Source: Campylobacteraceae bacterium (lineage in GTDB: Bacteria > Campylobacterota > Campylobacteria > Campylobacterales > Campylobacteraceae). From it: a stretch of 34,224 nucleotides of DNA. The translations under genes and the position numbers were made by a program. The notes beneath the pieces are model-generated. The model saw only the letters and a list, made by a program, of their open reading frames with translations. It did no database searches and was not told the DNA's origin. Position 1 is the stretch's first letter. Each line of letters opens with the position of its first letter. Of the stretch, positions 9,206 through 17,870 are shown one piece after another. Where the stretch lies: positions 1 to 34,224 of the forward strand of contig JAISXY010000066.1 of the NCBI GenBank assembly GCA_031270285.1. Reading direction: 5' to 3'.

Positions 9206-9655
9206 TTATAGACATTTTTTCAAAATTTCATTTATAACGCCGAAAGAGTCGGCTATCTTTTCCAACTCATTGTCGTCTAACGGTTTAAATATCTTCAGCA
9301 TAGCTTCTCTAATCTGTTCCATTATCTGGGCGGCGGTTGCTTTTCCCTCATCGCTCAAAGAGTAATATGTATTTCTCCTGTCGTTTTTGTCTATCTCTCT
9401 TATTATAAGAGCGTTTTTATCCAGCGTGTTAAACATAACGCACAGCGAAGAGGTTGACATTTTTGTCTGATCGGCTATATCTTTCAGTCTGTTTTTTCCA
9501 TTTTTGTCCAGCCACAATATAGCCATCATTTGATGAGGAGAGTATTTTTTATAACACTCAAGAGTCAATTTTCCTGCGAGTTTATGCATAATGTTGTGTG
9601 TTTTTTCAAACGCTTCCACGACTTTTGTTCTATCCATGTTTTCTCCTCCGTCCAA
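9206..9655 (-). CDS. MarR family transcriptional regulator
   Basis: wHTH: LKDIADQTKMSTSSLCVMFNTLDKNALIIREIDKNDRRNTYYSLSDEGKA. Confidence 0.9.
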   Translation of the reverse strand: MDGGENMDRTKVVEAFEKTHNIMHKLAGKLTLECYKKYSPHQMMAILWLDKNGKNRLKDIADQTKMSTSSLCVMFNTLDKNALIIREIDKNDRRNTYYSLSDEGKATAAQIMEQIREAMLKIFKPLDDNELEKIADSFGVINEILKKCL

Positions 9656-9828
9656 TTATTTTGATTTAAAATAATTTTTTAGAAAAACATTTTAGTATAA
9701 AAATGATTAAAATGCAAGAGTTAATTTACATGAAAAACAAAATCTTTTATATAGTTTTATCTTTGAGCGTTTGTTGCGCCTGTCGCTGCATGAGAGGATC
9801 TGTTTGAGCTATTTTTGGTATAAAAAAG

Positions 9829-10554
9829 CTAAAAAAACTTAAATCCTTCACCAAGATAGTATGTTCTTACCGCCCTATTTCGCGCTACTTCGTCGCTTGT
9901 TCCGCTGGCGAGCAAAGAGCCGTCTTTTATCACATAAGCCCTGTCGCAAATAGCCAGAGTTTCGCGCACATTGTGGTCTGTGATAAGAACGCCTATATTT
10001 AATTTCGTCAAATCTTTCACTATATTTTGTATGTCGTTTACAGCTATCGGATCAACGCCTGCAAAAGGTTCGTCAAGGAGCAGAAATTTGGGCATTATGG
10101 CAAGCGAGCGGGCTATTTCGCATCGTCTGCGTTCTCCGCCGCTTAAACTCACGCCCTTTCTTTGGCGTATCGGCTGGATATTTAAAAGATCCAAAAGCTC
10201 TTCAACTCTGTTTTCCTGCTCTTCTTTGCTTTTGCATGCTATCTCGGCTGCCAATCCTAGATTTTCTTCTACGCTCAAATCTTTAAAAATGCTTGATTCT
10301 TGCGGCAGATAGCCGATGCCAAGCTTCGCTCTTTCATGAAGCGGCTTTTTTGATGTTTGTATATCGTCAAGATATATATCGCCTTTTGTGGGCGAGATAA
10401 GCCCGCAAATCATATAAAAAGTCGTGGTCTTCCCTGCCCCGTTAGGCCCTAAAAGTCCAACGATTTCGCCGCTTTTTATCTCAAGCGATATGTCATGTAT
10501 GATTTGCGTTTTTTTGATGGTTTTGGCTAATTTTTCTACGGATAATTTATGCAT
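9829..10554 (-). CDS. lptB: LPS export ABC transporter ATP-binding protein
   Basis: GPNGAGKTTTFYMICGLI, LSGGERRRCEIARSL, LLLDEPFAGVDPIAV, LITDHNVRETL. Confidence 0.95.
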   Translation of the reverse strand: MHKLSVEKLAKTIKKTQIIHDISLEIKSGEIVGLLGPNGAGKTTTFYMICGLISPTKGDIYLDDIQTSKKPLHERAKLGIGYLPQESSIFKDLSVEENLGLAAEIACKSKEEQENRVEELLDLLNIQPIRQRKGVSLSGGERRRCEIARSLAIMPKFLLLDEPFAGVDPIAVNDIQNIVKDLTKLNIGVLITDHNVRETLAICDRAYVIKDGSLLASGTSDEVARNRAVRTYYLGEGFKFF

Positions 10555-10966
10555 TATAGACCTTATATACTCTTTTATTTGGCGCAGACGATACTATCTC
10601 AACGACAATGTACGACAATGCGTATCTTTTCAGTATCGCCTCAAGTTCTTCATCTCCCCACTCCACAAAGTGGTATCCCTCTTGCTGTAAATTTTCAAAA
10701 AGTCCGTTTTCCAAAAGAGAACGGCTTCCTTTTTGATAAATATCATAATGAAAAAAATTTGACCCATATGCGTTCATGACCGAAAATGTCGGACTTGAAA
10801 CACTATTTTTTTTTATCCCGCAAAGAGCGGCTATATGTTTTACAAGCGTTGTTTTGCCTGATGCCAAATCGCCTTTTAGTAAAACTATCCCGCCGTTTGG
10901 CAAAAGCTTCATGATGGCGCTTGCTGCCGTGTCTATCCGGCTTTTTTTTAACTCAAACTCTATCAT
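10547..10966 (-). CDS. tsaE: tRNA t6A37 biosynthesis ATPase TsaE
   Basis: LLKGDLASGKTTLVKHIA, SPTFSVMNAY, FHYDIYQ, FVEWGD. Confidence 0.92.
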   Translation of the reverse strand: MIEFELKKSRIDTAASAIMKLLPNGGIVLLKGDLASGKTTLVKHIAALCGIKKNSVSSPTFSVMNAYGSNFFHYDIYQKGSRSLLENGLFENLQQEGYHFVEWGDEELEAILKRYALSYIVVEIVSSAPNKRVYKVYNA

Positions 10967-11016
10967 TAAACCCGCAATTTTATCATAATTTTCATATATA
11001 ATTTTCCTGAAAAACG

Positions 11017-12003
11017 CTAAAACATTTGTGAAAATTTGATAATCTCATCAAGTTTTTCTTTGGCTTTACCGCTTTCTATAGCCATTTTTGCCATTTCAAG
11101 CCCCTCTTGCACGTCTCTTGCCTTATCATCCAAAAGAAGCGTAAAAGCGGTATTTATAAGTATTATGTCTCTTTTGGCGCCCTTTTCTTTGTTTGTCAGC
11201 GTATCAAACGCTGTTTTGGCATTTTGCACGGCATCTCCGCCGATTACTTCCTGTTTGTCTGAAATTTTTATGCCGTACTGCTGCGGGTCTATCTCAAACT
11301 CCGTTACTTTATCATCTTTCAGCATAGCCGCTTTTGTAACGGCGCTCACGCTTATCTCGTCCATTCCGTCATTTGAACTTACAACAAGAGCCGAAATGGT
11401 ATTTAACAGCTTCAGCGCATTTGCTATTTTGATGTTAAAGGCGGGGTTTAAAACGCCTATCAACCCTTTTTTTGCGCCCGCAGGATTGCACAAAGGTCCT
11501 ATGATGTTAAAGATAGTCGGATGCGGGATACTTCTTCTGACAGGCATGATATACGACATGGCAGGATGGTGATTTATCGCAAACATAAATGTAAAATTTG
11601 TCTCTTCAAGCATTTTGATCTGACCTTCTTTCGGAAGGCTTAAGTTTATCCCTATGGCTTCCAGCATATCCGCACTTCCCGATCTGCTTGTTATCGCCCT
11701 ATTTCCATGTTTGGCGACATAACAGCCAAGCGAAGCCAAAATGATAGCGGAGGTACTGGATATATTTATGCTTCTGCTTTTATCTCCGCCTGTGCCTACG
11801 ATGTCTATTATCTTGCCTTGAAGCTCAAAAGGAACCGAAAGTCTTATAGAGTGGCTCCTCATGACCGTAGCTGCCGCTGCAATCTCTTCTTCATTTTCTC
11901 CGTTTTCATAAAGTGTCGTCAAAAGAGACCTTGCCTCCCACTCGCTAAGTTCATTTTGGAAGAGTGCGGCAAACGCTTTTTTGGCTTCTAAAAAATTCAT
12001 CAT
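11017..12003 (-). CDS. trpD: Anthranilate phosphoribosyltransferase
   Basis: DIVGTGGDKSRSINISSTSAIILASLG, KHGNRAITSRSGSADMLEA, GPLCNPA. Confidence 0.95.
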   Translation of the reverse strand: MMNFLEAKKAFAALFQNELSEWEARSLLTTLYENGENEEEIAAAATVMRSHSIRLSVPFELQGKIIDIVGTGGDKSRSINISSTSAIILASLGCYVAKHGNRAITSRSGSADMLEAIGINLSLPKEGQIKMLEETNFTFMFAINHHPAMSYIMPVRRSIPHPTIFNIIGPLCNPAGAKKGLIGVLNPAFNIKIANALKLLNTISALVVSSNDGMDEISVSAVTKAAMLKDDKVTEFEIDPQQYGIKISDKQEVIGGDAVQNAKTAFDTLTNKEKGAKRDIILINTAFTLLLDDKARDVQEGLEMAKMAIESGKAKEKLDEIIKFSQMF

Positions 12004-12245
12004 AATTCCTTTACATACTCATTTTGCGCTGTTTTTGAGATAGTTTTGGTGTCAGGTATCCGTAAAACCTCGTATTTTACGCTTTTTTGCAAATAGGCGA
12101 TTGTTATGATATCTCCCGTTTGCACATTTTTTGAGGGCTTCGCCGTTTTGCCGTTGATACTCACAACGCCGTTTTTACACATGTCTTCAGCAACCGCACG
12201 GCGTTTAGTGATATTGACACAATTTAAATACTTATCTATTCTCAT
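12000..12245 (-). CDS. S4-domain RNA-binding protein
   Basis: MRIDKYLNCVNITKRRAVAEDMCKNGVVSINGKTAKPSKNVQTGDII. Confidence 0.88.
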   Translation of the reverse strand: MRIDKYLNCVNITKRRAVAEDMCKNGVVSINGKTAKPSKNVQTGDIITIAYLQKSVKYEVLRIPDTKTISKTAQNEYVKEL

Positions 12246-12358
12246 AGTGAAATTGTAATAAAAAATGTTTAAAATAGGCTGTTTTTAATGCAGCTTTTTA
12301 ATTTTTGAATTGGATAATTTTAGCTATTATTCTATAAAAATTTTAATTAGGAGTGAAT

Positions 12359-12772
12359 ATGTCTTTTTGTCCGATTGGCGCAAATGCAAACAGCGCACAT
12401 GTGGGAAAATTGATTTTAAGGCTTTTGGTGGGTGGACTTATGTTTTTTCACGGCATCAATAAAATAGTACATGGAGTAACCTTTATAAAAGGACTTTTGG
12501 CAACCTCTATCTTTCCCGAATTCTTCGCTTACGGCGTATATGTGGGCGAGATTTTAGCGCCGATACTGCTTATAATAGGCTTCAAAACAAGGCTTGCCGC
12601 ATTAGTGCTTGCGATAAATATGCTGTTTGTTATATTTTTAACGCATACTTCGGATATATTTTCATTAACGGCTCACGGCGGACTTGTGCTGGAGAGCGTT
12701 TATTTTTATCTGTTTGCTTCTGCGGCCATTTTCTTTTTAGGCGGCGGCAAATATTCAATAGATAAAAACTAA
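12359..12772 (+). CDS. DoxX family membrane protein
   Basis: LILRLLVGGLMFFHGINKI, multi-TM. ATG at 12359 preferred over the track's GTG at 12353 because AGGAG lies 5 nt upstream. Confidence 0.85.
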   Translation: MSFCPIGANANSAHVGKLILRLLVGGLMFFHGINKIVHGVTFIKGLLATSIFPEFFAYGVYVGEILAPILLIIGFKTRLAALVLAINMLFVIFLTHTSDIFSLTAHGGLVLESVYFYLFASAAIFFLGGGKYSIDKN

Positions 12773-12790
12773 AAATTTAAGGAGAGCGAT

Positions 12791-13171
12791 TTGCAAATAA
12801 GAATATATTATGAAGATACGGATGCGGGCGGAGTGGTATATCATACAAATTATATCAAATACTGCGAACGCGCAAGAAGCCAAATGTTTTATGACGACGG
12901 CAAAAAACTTGGTGAAAACAATTGCCATTTTGTCGTCAAAAAAATAGAAGCGGAATATTTTAAGCCTGCGCTTTTGGGAGATTTGATAGAGGTTAAAACT
13001 GAAGTTTTGGAGTTAAAGGGGGCTAGCGTAAATGTTTTGCACACGATATACAGAGGCGAGGAAAAGCTGTTTTGCGCAAAAATATTGATAGTGTTTGTCA
13101 GTAACTTTAAGCCTGTAAAATTAACGGAAGAGATGAGGGAATTTTTTAATAAGTACTTTAGTGCATTTTAA
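12791..13171 (+). CDS. ybgC: YbgC/FadM-type acyl-CoA thioesterase
   Basis: RIYYEDTDAGGVVYHTNYIKYCERARSQMF hot-dog fold motif. TTG start with AGGAG upstream. Confidence 0.92.
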   Translation: MQIRIYYEDTDAGGVVYHTNYIKYCERARSQMFYDDGKKLGENNCHFVVKKIEAEYFKPALLGDLIEVKTEVLELKGASVNVLHTIYRGEEKLFCAKILIVFVSNFKPVKLTEEMREFFNKYFSAF

Positions 13172-13188
13172 AACCTTATTTCCGCGTC

Positions 13189-13380
13189 CATTATGTTATA
13201 CCCGCACCCATTATGTCATACCCGCGTAGGCGGGTATCCATCCCTTTCTTCGTCATATCCATGCCCCCCCCTCCATCATACCTGTCCCTTTTGTCATACC
13301 CATGTCCCCCTCTGTCATACCCGCGACCGAACGACAAGCTTACGAAGTAAGCGCATATCGTGAGGGGTGGCGGGTATCCA
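13189..13380. repeat. Array of half-palindrome units (GTCATACCC...) plus one complete and one loop-expanded palindrome
   Basis: cattatgttatacccgcacc / cattatgtcatacccgcgta 20-bp tandem at 13189-13228. Complete gtcatacccgcgtaggcgggtatcca at 13215-13240. Left-arm units at 13252, 13275, 13293, 13314. Confidence 0.85.
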
Positions 13381-13449
13381 AAAATAATAAAACAAATGAA
13401 AAAATGAAAAATAAGTTATTTTTATGGTTGTAAATAAAAGAAATAAAGA

Positions 13450-13476
13450 TGGATTCCCGCCTACGCGGGAATGACA
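13450..13476. repeat. Palindromic repeat tggattcccgcctacgcgggaatgaca
   Basis: Same family as 13215 and 13509, A-T variant in the stem. Confidence 0.9.
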
Positions 13477-13508
13477 TAAAAAGAACACGGGAAGGACACT
13501 CTCTCTAC

Positions 13509-13534
13509 GTCATACCCGCGGAGGCGGGTATCCA
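13509..13534. repeat. Palindromic repeat gtcatacccgcggaggcgggtatcca
   Basis: Same family. Confidence 0.9.
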
Positions 13535-13567
13535 AAAAGAAACAACACAAATGTTTTTACGTAAAAA

Positions 13568-13636
13568 TGGATTTTTGATAAACAGTCGTCATGAGAAGAT
13601 GGATTCCCACGCCGATTTCATCGTCTCGCAATGACA
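13568..13636. repeat. Composite repeat: ttttgataaacagtcgtcatgagaag module plus a degenerate palindrome
   Basis: Inverted match to 26221-26270 (ggaatccatcttctcatgactactatttatcaaaaa). Right end tctcgcaatgacag. Confidence 0.8.
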
Positions 13637-13720
13637 GAGGGAGAAATGGAAAGACATAAGATGACATGGGAATGACGGAAGAAAGAGCGGGGAACAACAA
13701 AGAATAGCAGATTTGCGCTA

Positions 13721-14686
13721 TTAAGAGTGTCCCTGCTCTTTTTTGAAAAAAGATGAAATTTTTGCCTGCATTTTCAACCACTCTTTGTGAAGCATGATAG
13801 GAAAACCGCTGTATGTTTTGCCGCCTTCAAGAGATTTGCTGACTCCTCCGCGCGCCGCGATAACCGCAAAATTCCCTATCTTCAAATGTCCTGCCGTTGC
13901 GCTTTGTCCGCCCATGACAACATTTCTGCCAAGTACGGAAGAGCCCGCAAGACCTGTCTGTGAAACGATGATGCAGTGTTCGCCAAGTTCGCAATTGTGT
14001 CCTATTTGGACGAGATTGTCTATCTTTGTCCCCTTTTTTATCAGTGTGGAACCAAAAACCGCTCTATCTATCGTGGTGCATGCGCCTATCTCCACATCAT
14101 CTTCCAAAATCACATTTCCAAGATGATAAATCTTCACATGCGCACCCTCTTTTGTATGCGCATAACCAAAACCGTCGCTGCCTATAACACAGTTTGACAG
14201 CAGATGACATCTTTTGCCTATAATAGAGTTATTGTAAATGACAGCGTTAGGGTGGATTGTCGTACCCTCTTCTATCGTAACATTTTCGCCGACATAAGCT
14301 CCCGCCATAACAGTAACGCCCGCTTTTATGACCGTACCGTTTGCGATATGGGCATTTGGCATGACAATGGCGCTCGGGTCAATCTGCGGCGGCTTTTGCA
14401 CCGAGCCTACAATATCATGAGCGAACAGTTTGGTCAAAAACGCCATATCCAAATGCGGATTTTGACTTATGATGACAGAACAGCCTTTTGGAAGAAATGA
14501 ACGGTGTTTTTCCAAAACTATGGCAGCGCCCGCTTTTGTACATTTAAGAGTATCCAAAAATTTTTCGTTTTCAAGATAAACTATATGTTCGTCCGAAGCG
14601 TTTTGTATCGCTTGAAGCCCGCTTATTTCCCTATCTTCTCCTTCATAACTCCATGAGAGTTTAGCGCAAATATGAGAGAGTTTCAT
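13721..14686 (-). CDS. lpxD: UDP-3-O-(3-hydroxyacyl)glucosamine N-acyltransferase
   Basis: Left-handed beta-helix hexapeptides, GSDGFGYAHTKEGAHVKIYHLGNVILEDDVEIGACTTIDRA. Confidence 0.95.
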   Translation of the reverse strand: MKLSHICAKLSWSYEGEDREISGLQAIQNASDEHIVYLENEKFLDTLKCTKAGAAIVLEKHRSFLPKGCSVIISQNPHLDMAFLTKLFAHDIVGSVQKPPQIDPSAIVMPNAHIANGTVIKAGVTVMAGAYVGENVTIEEGTTIHPNAVIYNNSIIGKRCHLLSNCVIGSDGFGYAHTKEGAHVKIYHLGNVILEDDVEIGACTTIDRAVFGSTLIKKGTKIDNLVQIGHNCELGEHCIIVSQTGLAGSSVLGRNVVMGGQSATAGHLKIGNFAVIAARGGVSKSLEGGKTYSGFPIMLHKEWLKMQAKISSFFKKEQGHS

Positions 14687-15156
14687 TGCACATCCATAGC
14701 AACAGAACCGCCGCGTACTATATCGGTCGGGTTGTATTTTTTGACAGCTTTTAAAAAGCCCGCAACTCTTGTAGTATCATCGGCTACCATAACGACTATA
14801 TAATCTTCGCCGCTGTTTGTTATCGTGCCGTTATAGGCTTTCAGCATCGCATCAAGTCCGTCAAATCTCTCGCTCAAGGGGATTTTGACAAGCGCCATCT
14901 CTTTTTCTATAAATTCGCCTGATTCTATAACTTTGTAAGTCGGTATCAGTTTATGGAGCTGTTTTACTATCTGTTCCAATACTTTGGCGCTTCCGAAAGT
15001 TACTATCGTGAAACGGGATAGATTTGTATTTGGAATCGGCGCTACGGTAAGCGAGTCTATATTGTAGCCGCGCCCCGCAAAAAGCCCAGAAATGCGCGAC
15101 AAAACACCATGTTCATTTAAAACTATAACAGAAATTACGCGTCTTATCTCTTCCAT
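14683..15156 (-). CDS. ilvH: Acetolactate synthase small subunit
   Basis: RRVISVIVLNEHGVLSRISGLFAGRGYNIDSLTVAP ACT domain. Confidence 0.95.
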   Translation of the reverse strand: MEEIRRVISVIVLNEHGVLSRISGLFAGRGYNIDSLTVAPIPNTNLSRFTIVTFGSAKVLEQIVKQLHKLIPTYKVIESGEFIEKEMALVKIPLSERFDGLDAMLKAYNGTITNSGEDYIVVMVADDTTRVAGFLKAVKKYNPTDIVRGGSVAMDVQ

Positions 15157-15159
15157 GTA

Positions 15160-16851
15160 TCAATCCTTATACTCTAACATCATATTATAAAGCGAACCGC
15201 CCGCAGGAACCATAGGTAAAACATTCTCAAGTCTATCTACCTGAACATCTATTATGGTGATTTTATTGCTCTTAAGCGCACTTTCAAGAGCTTTTACAAA
15301 CTCGTCTTTTGTTTTAACGCTAAAGCCCGTACCGCCGAAACTTTCAGCCAATTTTACAAAATCCGGCTGTGCCTCAAGGTCTGTAGATGAGTATCGTTTG
15401 CCGTAAAAAAATGTCTGCCACTGGCGAACCATTCCTAAAAATCTATTATTTAAAATAATATTTATAACGGGAATGTTTGACACAACAGCTGTCATTAACT
15501 CTTGGATATTCATCAGTATTCCGCCGTCTCCTACGAAGTTTATAGAGATTTTATCGGGGAATGCTTTTTTGACGCCCATAGCTGCGGGCAAACCAAATCC
15601 CATCGTGCCAAGTCCGCCGCTTGTTACTAACTGGCGCGCTCTTACAAACGGATAAAATTGAGCCGTCCACATTTGATGCTGTCCGACATCAGTGGTGATA
15701 ATAGCCTTGTCTCCAAGGGTTTTGCCTACATACTCTATAATCCATTGCGGTTTTAAAATTTTATCCGAATCTTCATATTTTAACGGATGAATGTCTGCAT
15801 ATTTTTGCAAAAGTTCGCGCCACTCCTGATATTTTTTGGCATCAATCTTATCTTTTGCTATATCTATCATAGCTTCAGTTACATTGCCGACATCGCCTAC
15901 TATAGGGAAATCTATATCAACAAGCTTGCCTATGGAGCTTGGGTCTATATCTACATGTATAACTTTGGCGTGTTTTGCAAATTCGCTAAGCTTTCCCGTA
16001 ACTCTATCGTCAAATCTCGTACCCAAAGCTATTATCAGATCAGCTTCGCTCATCGCCATATTTGCAGCATAAGTCCCATGCATACCGACCATTCCAAGAA
16101 GCAGCGAGTCTTTATGCGTCAAAACGCCTCTTGCCATGAGAGTCTCCACACAGGGAATTTGTGTCAATTTTGCAAATTTTCGCACCGTATCCGAAGCGTT
16201 TGAGCTTACTACTCCTCCGCCAAGATATAAAATCGGACGATTTGCGGCCGATATGGCGTCAACAGCTTTTTTTATCTGACGGGAATTTCCTTTGTATGTC
16301 GGTTTGTATGTCTGCATGGTAATCTCATTCGGATATACAAACTTCCCAACGCTTGCCGTTACATCTTTTGGCACATCTATATGAACCGGACCAGGTCTTC
16401 CCGTATTTGCTATATAAAAAGCCTCTTTAAGTATGCGGGGCAGCTCCTCTATGTTTTTTACAAGATAGTTATGTTTGACACATGGACGAGAAATACCCAC
16501 AGCATCTATCTCTTGAAAAGCGTCCGTACCTATCATGCTGATAGCTACCTGTGCGCTTATCAAAACCAAAGGAGTCGAATCCATATAAGCCGTTGCAAGT
16601 CCTGTTACGGCATTTGTAAATCCCGGACCGCTTGTAACAAGCGCAACTCCCGTTTTTCCCGAAGCTCTTGCATATCCATCTGCCGCATGAACGGCTGCTT
16701 GCTCATGTCTTGTCAGTATGTGCTCGAAATATTTTTGTTTGTAAATTTCATCATAAACATTGAGCATTGCACCACCCGGGTAGCCGAAAACAACTTCAAC
16801 ACCCTCTTTGTGCAGCGCCTCAATAATCATTTGTGAACCGTTTATCTCCAT
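15160..16851 (-). CDS. ilvB: Acetolactate synthase large subunit
   Basis: FGYPGGAMLNVYDE, ILTRHEQAAVHAADGYARASGKTGV, TPP-binding GDGGILMNIQEL...NN. Confidence 0.96.
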   Translation of the reverse strand: MEINGSQMIIEALHKEGVEVVFGYPGGAMLNVYDEIYKQKYFEHILTRHEQAAVHAADGYARASGKTGVALVTSGPGFTNAVTGLATAYMDSTPLVLISAQVAISMIGTDAFQEIDAVGISRPCVKHNYLVKNIEELPRILKEAFYIANTGRPGPVHIDVPKDVTASVGKFVYPNEITMQTYKPTYKGNSRQIKKAVDAISAANRPILYLGGGVVSSNASDTVRKFAKLTQIPCVETLMARGVLTHKDSLLLGMVGMHGTYAANMAMSEADLIIALGTRFDDRVTGKLSEFAKHAKVIHVDIDPSSIGKLVDIDFPIVGDVGNVTEAMIDIAKDKIDAKKYQEWRELLQKYADIHPLKYEDSDKILKPQWIIEYVGKTLGDKAIITTDVGQHQMWTAQFYPFVRARQLVTSGGLGTMGFGLPAAMGVKKAFPDKISINFVGDGGILMNIQELMTAVVSNIPVINIILNNRFLGMVRQWQTFFYGKRYSSTDLEAQPDFVKLAESFGGTGFSVKTKDEFVKALESALKSNKITIIDVQVDRLENVLPMVPAGGSLYNMMLEYKD

Positions 16852-17043
16852 AATATCTCCTGATAAAGCGTGTAAAGTTGAAGATTATAACCAAAAAAGA
16901 CTAAACATTGTATATAGTTCTGTTTTAACATGTTTTTTTATCATGTATTGTTTCTTTTTGAAATGAAAAAATATCTCTTACATAAATTTTGTAAAAAAAT
17001 GTTATCCGTCAAGAGTTTACGCAAGTTTATAATATTATTTTGA

Positions 17044-17049
17044 TATAAT
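17044..17049 (+). promoter_or_regulatory. Sigma70-like -10 element upstream of pdxJ
   Basis: ttttgaTATAATtg, 33 nt upstream of the pdxJ ATG. Confidence 0.55.
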
Positions 17050-17081
17050 TGAATCTCAATTTATTCGGCAAGGTAAAATAA

Positions 17082-17870
17082 ATGCTGCTCGGAGTCAATA
17101 TAGACCATATAGCTTACTTAAGAGAAGCCAGACGCACAAACGATCCAAATCCCCTTGATGCTCTTGCGATTTTAAAAAAATGCGCAGTTGATCAGATAAC
17201 TGTCCATCTGCGCGAAGACAGGCGGCATATCCATGACGAAGATTTGTCCCAGATAATAAAAAACGCTTATATACCCGTAAATTTGGAGTGCTCTTTAAGC
17301 GATGAGATAATAAATACAGCCCTAAAAGCAAAACCGACGCGCGTTACCATAGTGCCCGAAAAACGCGAAGAGGTTACTACTGAGGGCGGACTTGATATAA
17401 AAAAACAGTTTGACAAATTAAAACTTGCATGCGGAAGATTTAAAGAAGAAGGGATAGACATTTCGCTTTTTATAGATCCTGATTTGGAATCGGTAAATTT
17501 GTCAAATGATTTGGGCGTTAAATGGATAGAACTTCATACGGGAAAATATGCAAATATCTACGCCATGCTCTATACAAATCTACGTCATACGCACAACTCT
17601 ATCAAAGAACTTGAGTTAAGTTCCGAAAGACTGCATGTACTGTTAGAAAAATCCATAAAAGAGGTTATCAATGCTGCGGTTGAGGCAGATAAGCTTGGGC
17701 TTTTAGTTGCCGCCGGTCATGGACTAAATTATTATAATGTTAAAAATATAGCGGAGATAAAAGAGATAAAAGAGTTAAATATCGGTCAAAGCATTATCGC
17801 AAGAAGTATTTTTTGGGGACTTGAAGAGGCGATTATAAAAATGCAAGAACAGTTGAAAGCATTTAAATGA
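17082..17870 (+). CDS. pdxJ: Pyridoxine 5'-phosphate synthase
   Basis: LLGVNIDHIAYLREAR, DQITVHLREDRRHI, ELHTGKYA. Confidence 0.96.
   Translation: MLLGVNIDHIAYLREARRTNDPNPLDALAILKKCAVDQITVHLREDRRHIHDEDLSQIIKNAYIPVNLECSLSDEIINTALKAKPTRVTIVPEKREEVTTEGGLDIKKQFDKLKLACGRFKEEGIDISLFIDPDLESVNLSNDLGVKWIELHTGKYANIYAMLYTNLRHTHNSIKELELSSERLHVLLEKSIKEVINAAVEADKLGLLVAAGHGLNYYNVKNIAEIKEIKELNIGQSIIARSIFWGLEEAIIKMQEQLKAFK

Noticed and set aside
13189-13636. Possible CRISPR array
   Set aside because: Repeats are palindromic, irregularly spaced, in both orientations and without unique equal-length spacers; no cas genes in the window.
13449-13781. ORFs 13449..13634 (+) and 13557..13781 (-)
   Set aside because: They are translations of the palindromic repeats (DSRLRGNDIK..., VIPAEAGIQ...), a known type of spurious ORF.
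15787-16836. + strand ORFs at 15787..16203 and 16381..16836
   Set aside because: Antisense to ilvB; no domain signal.
16852-17081. Attenuator or leader peptide for ilvB
   Set aside because: No branched-chain-rich leader ORF or terminator-like hairpin upstream of ilvB; only a TATAAT-like -10 could be seen.
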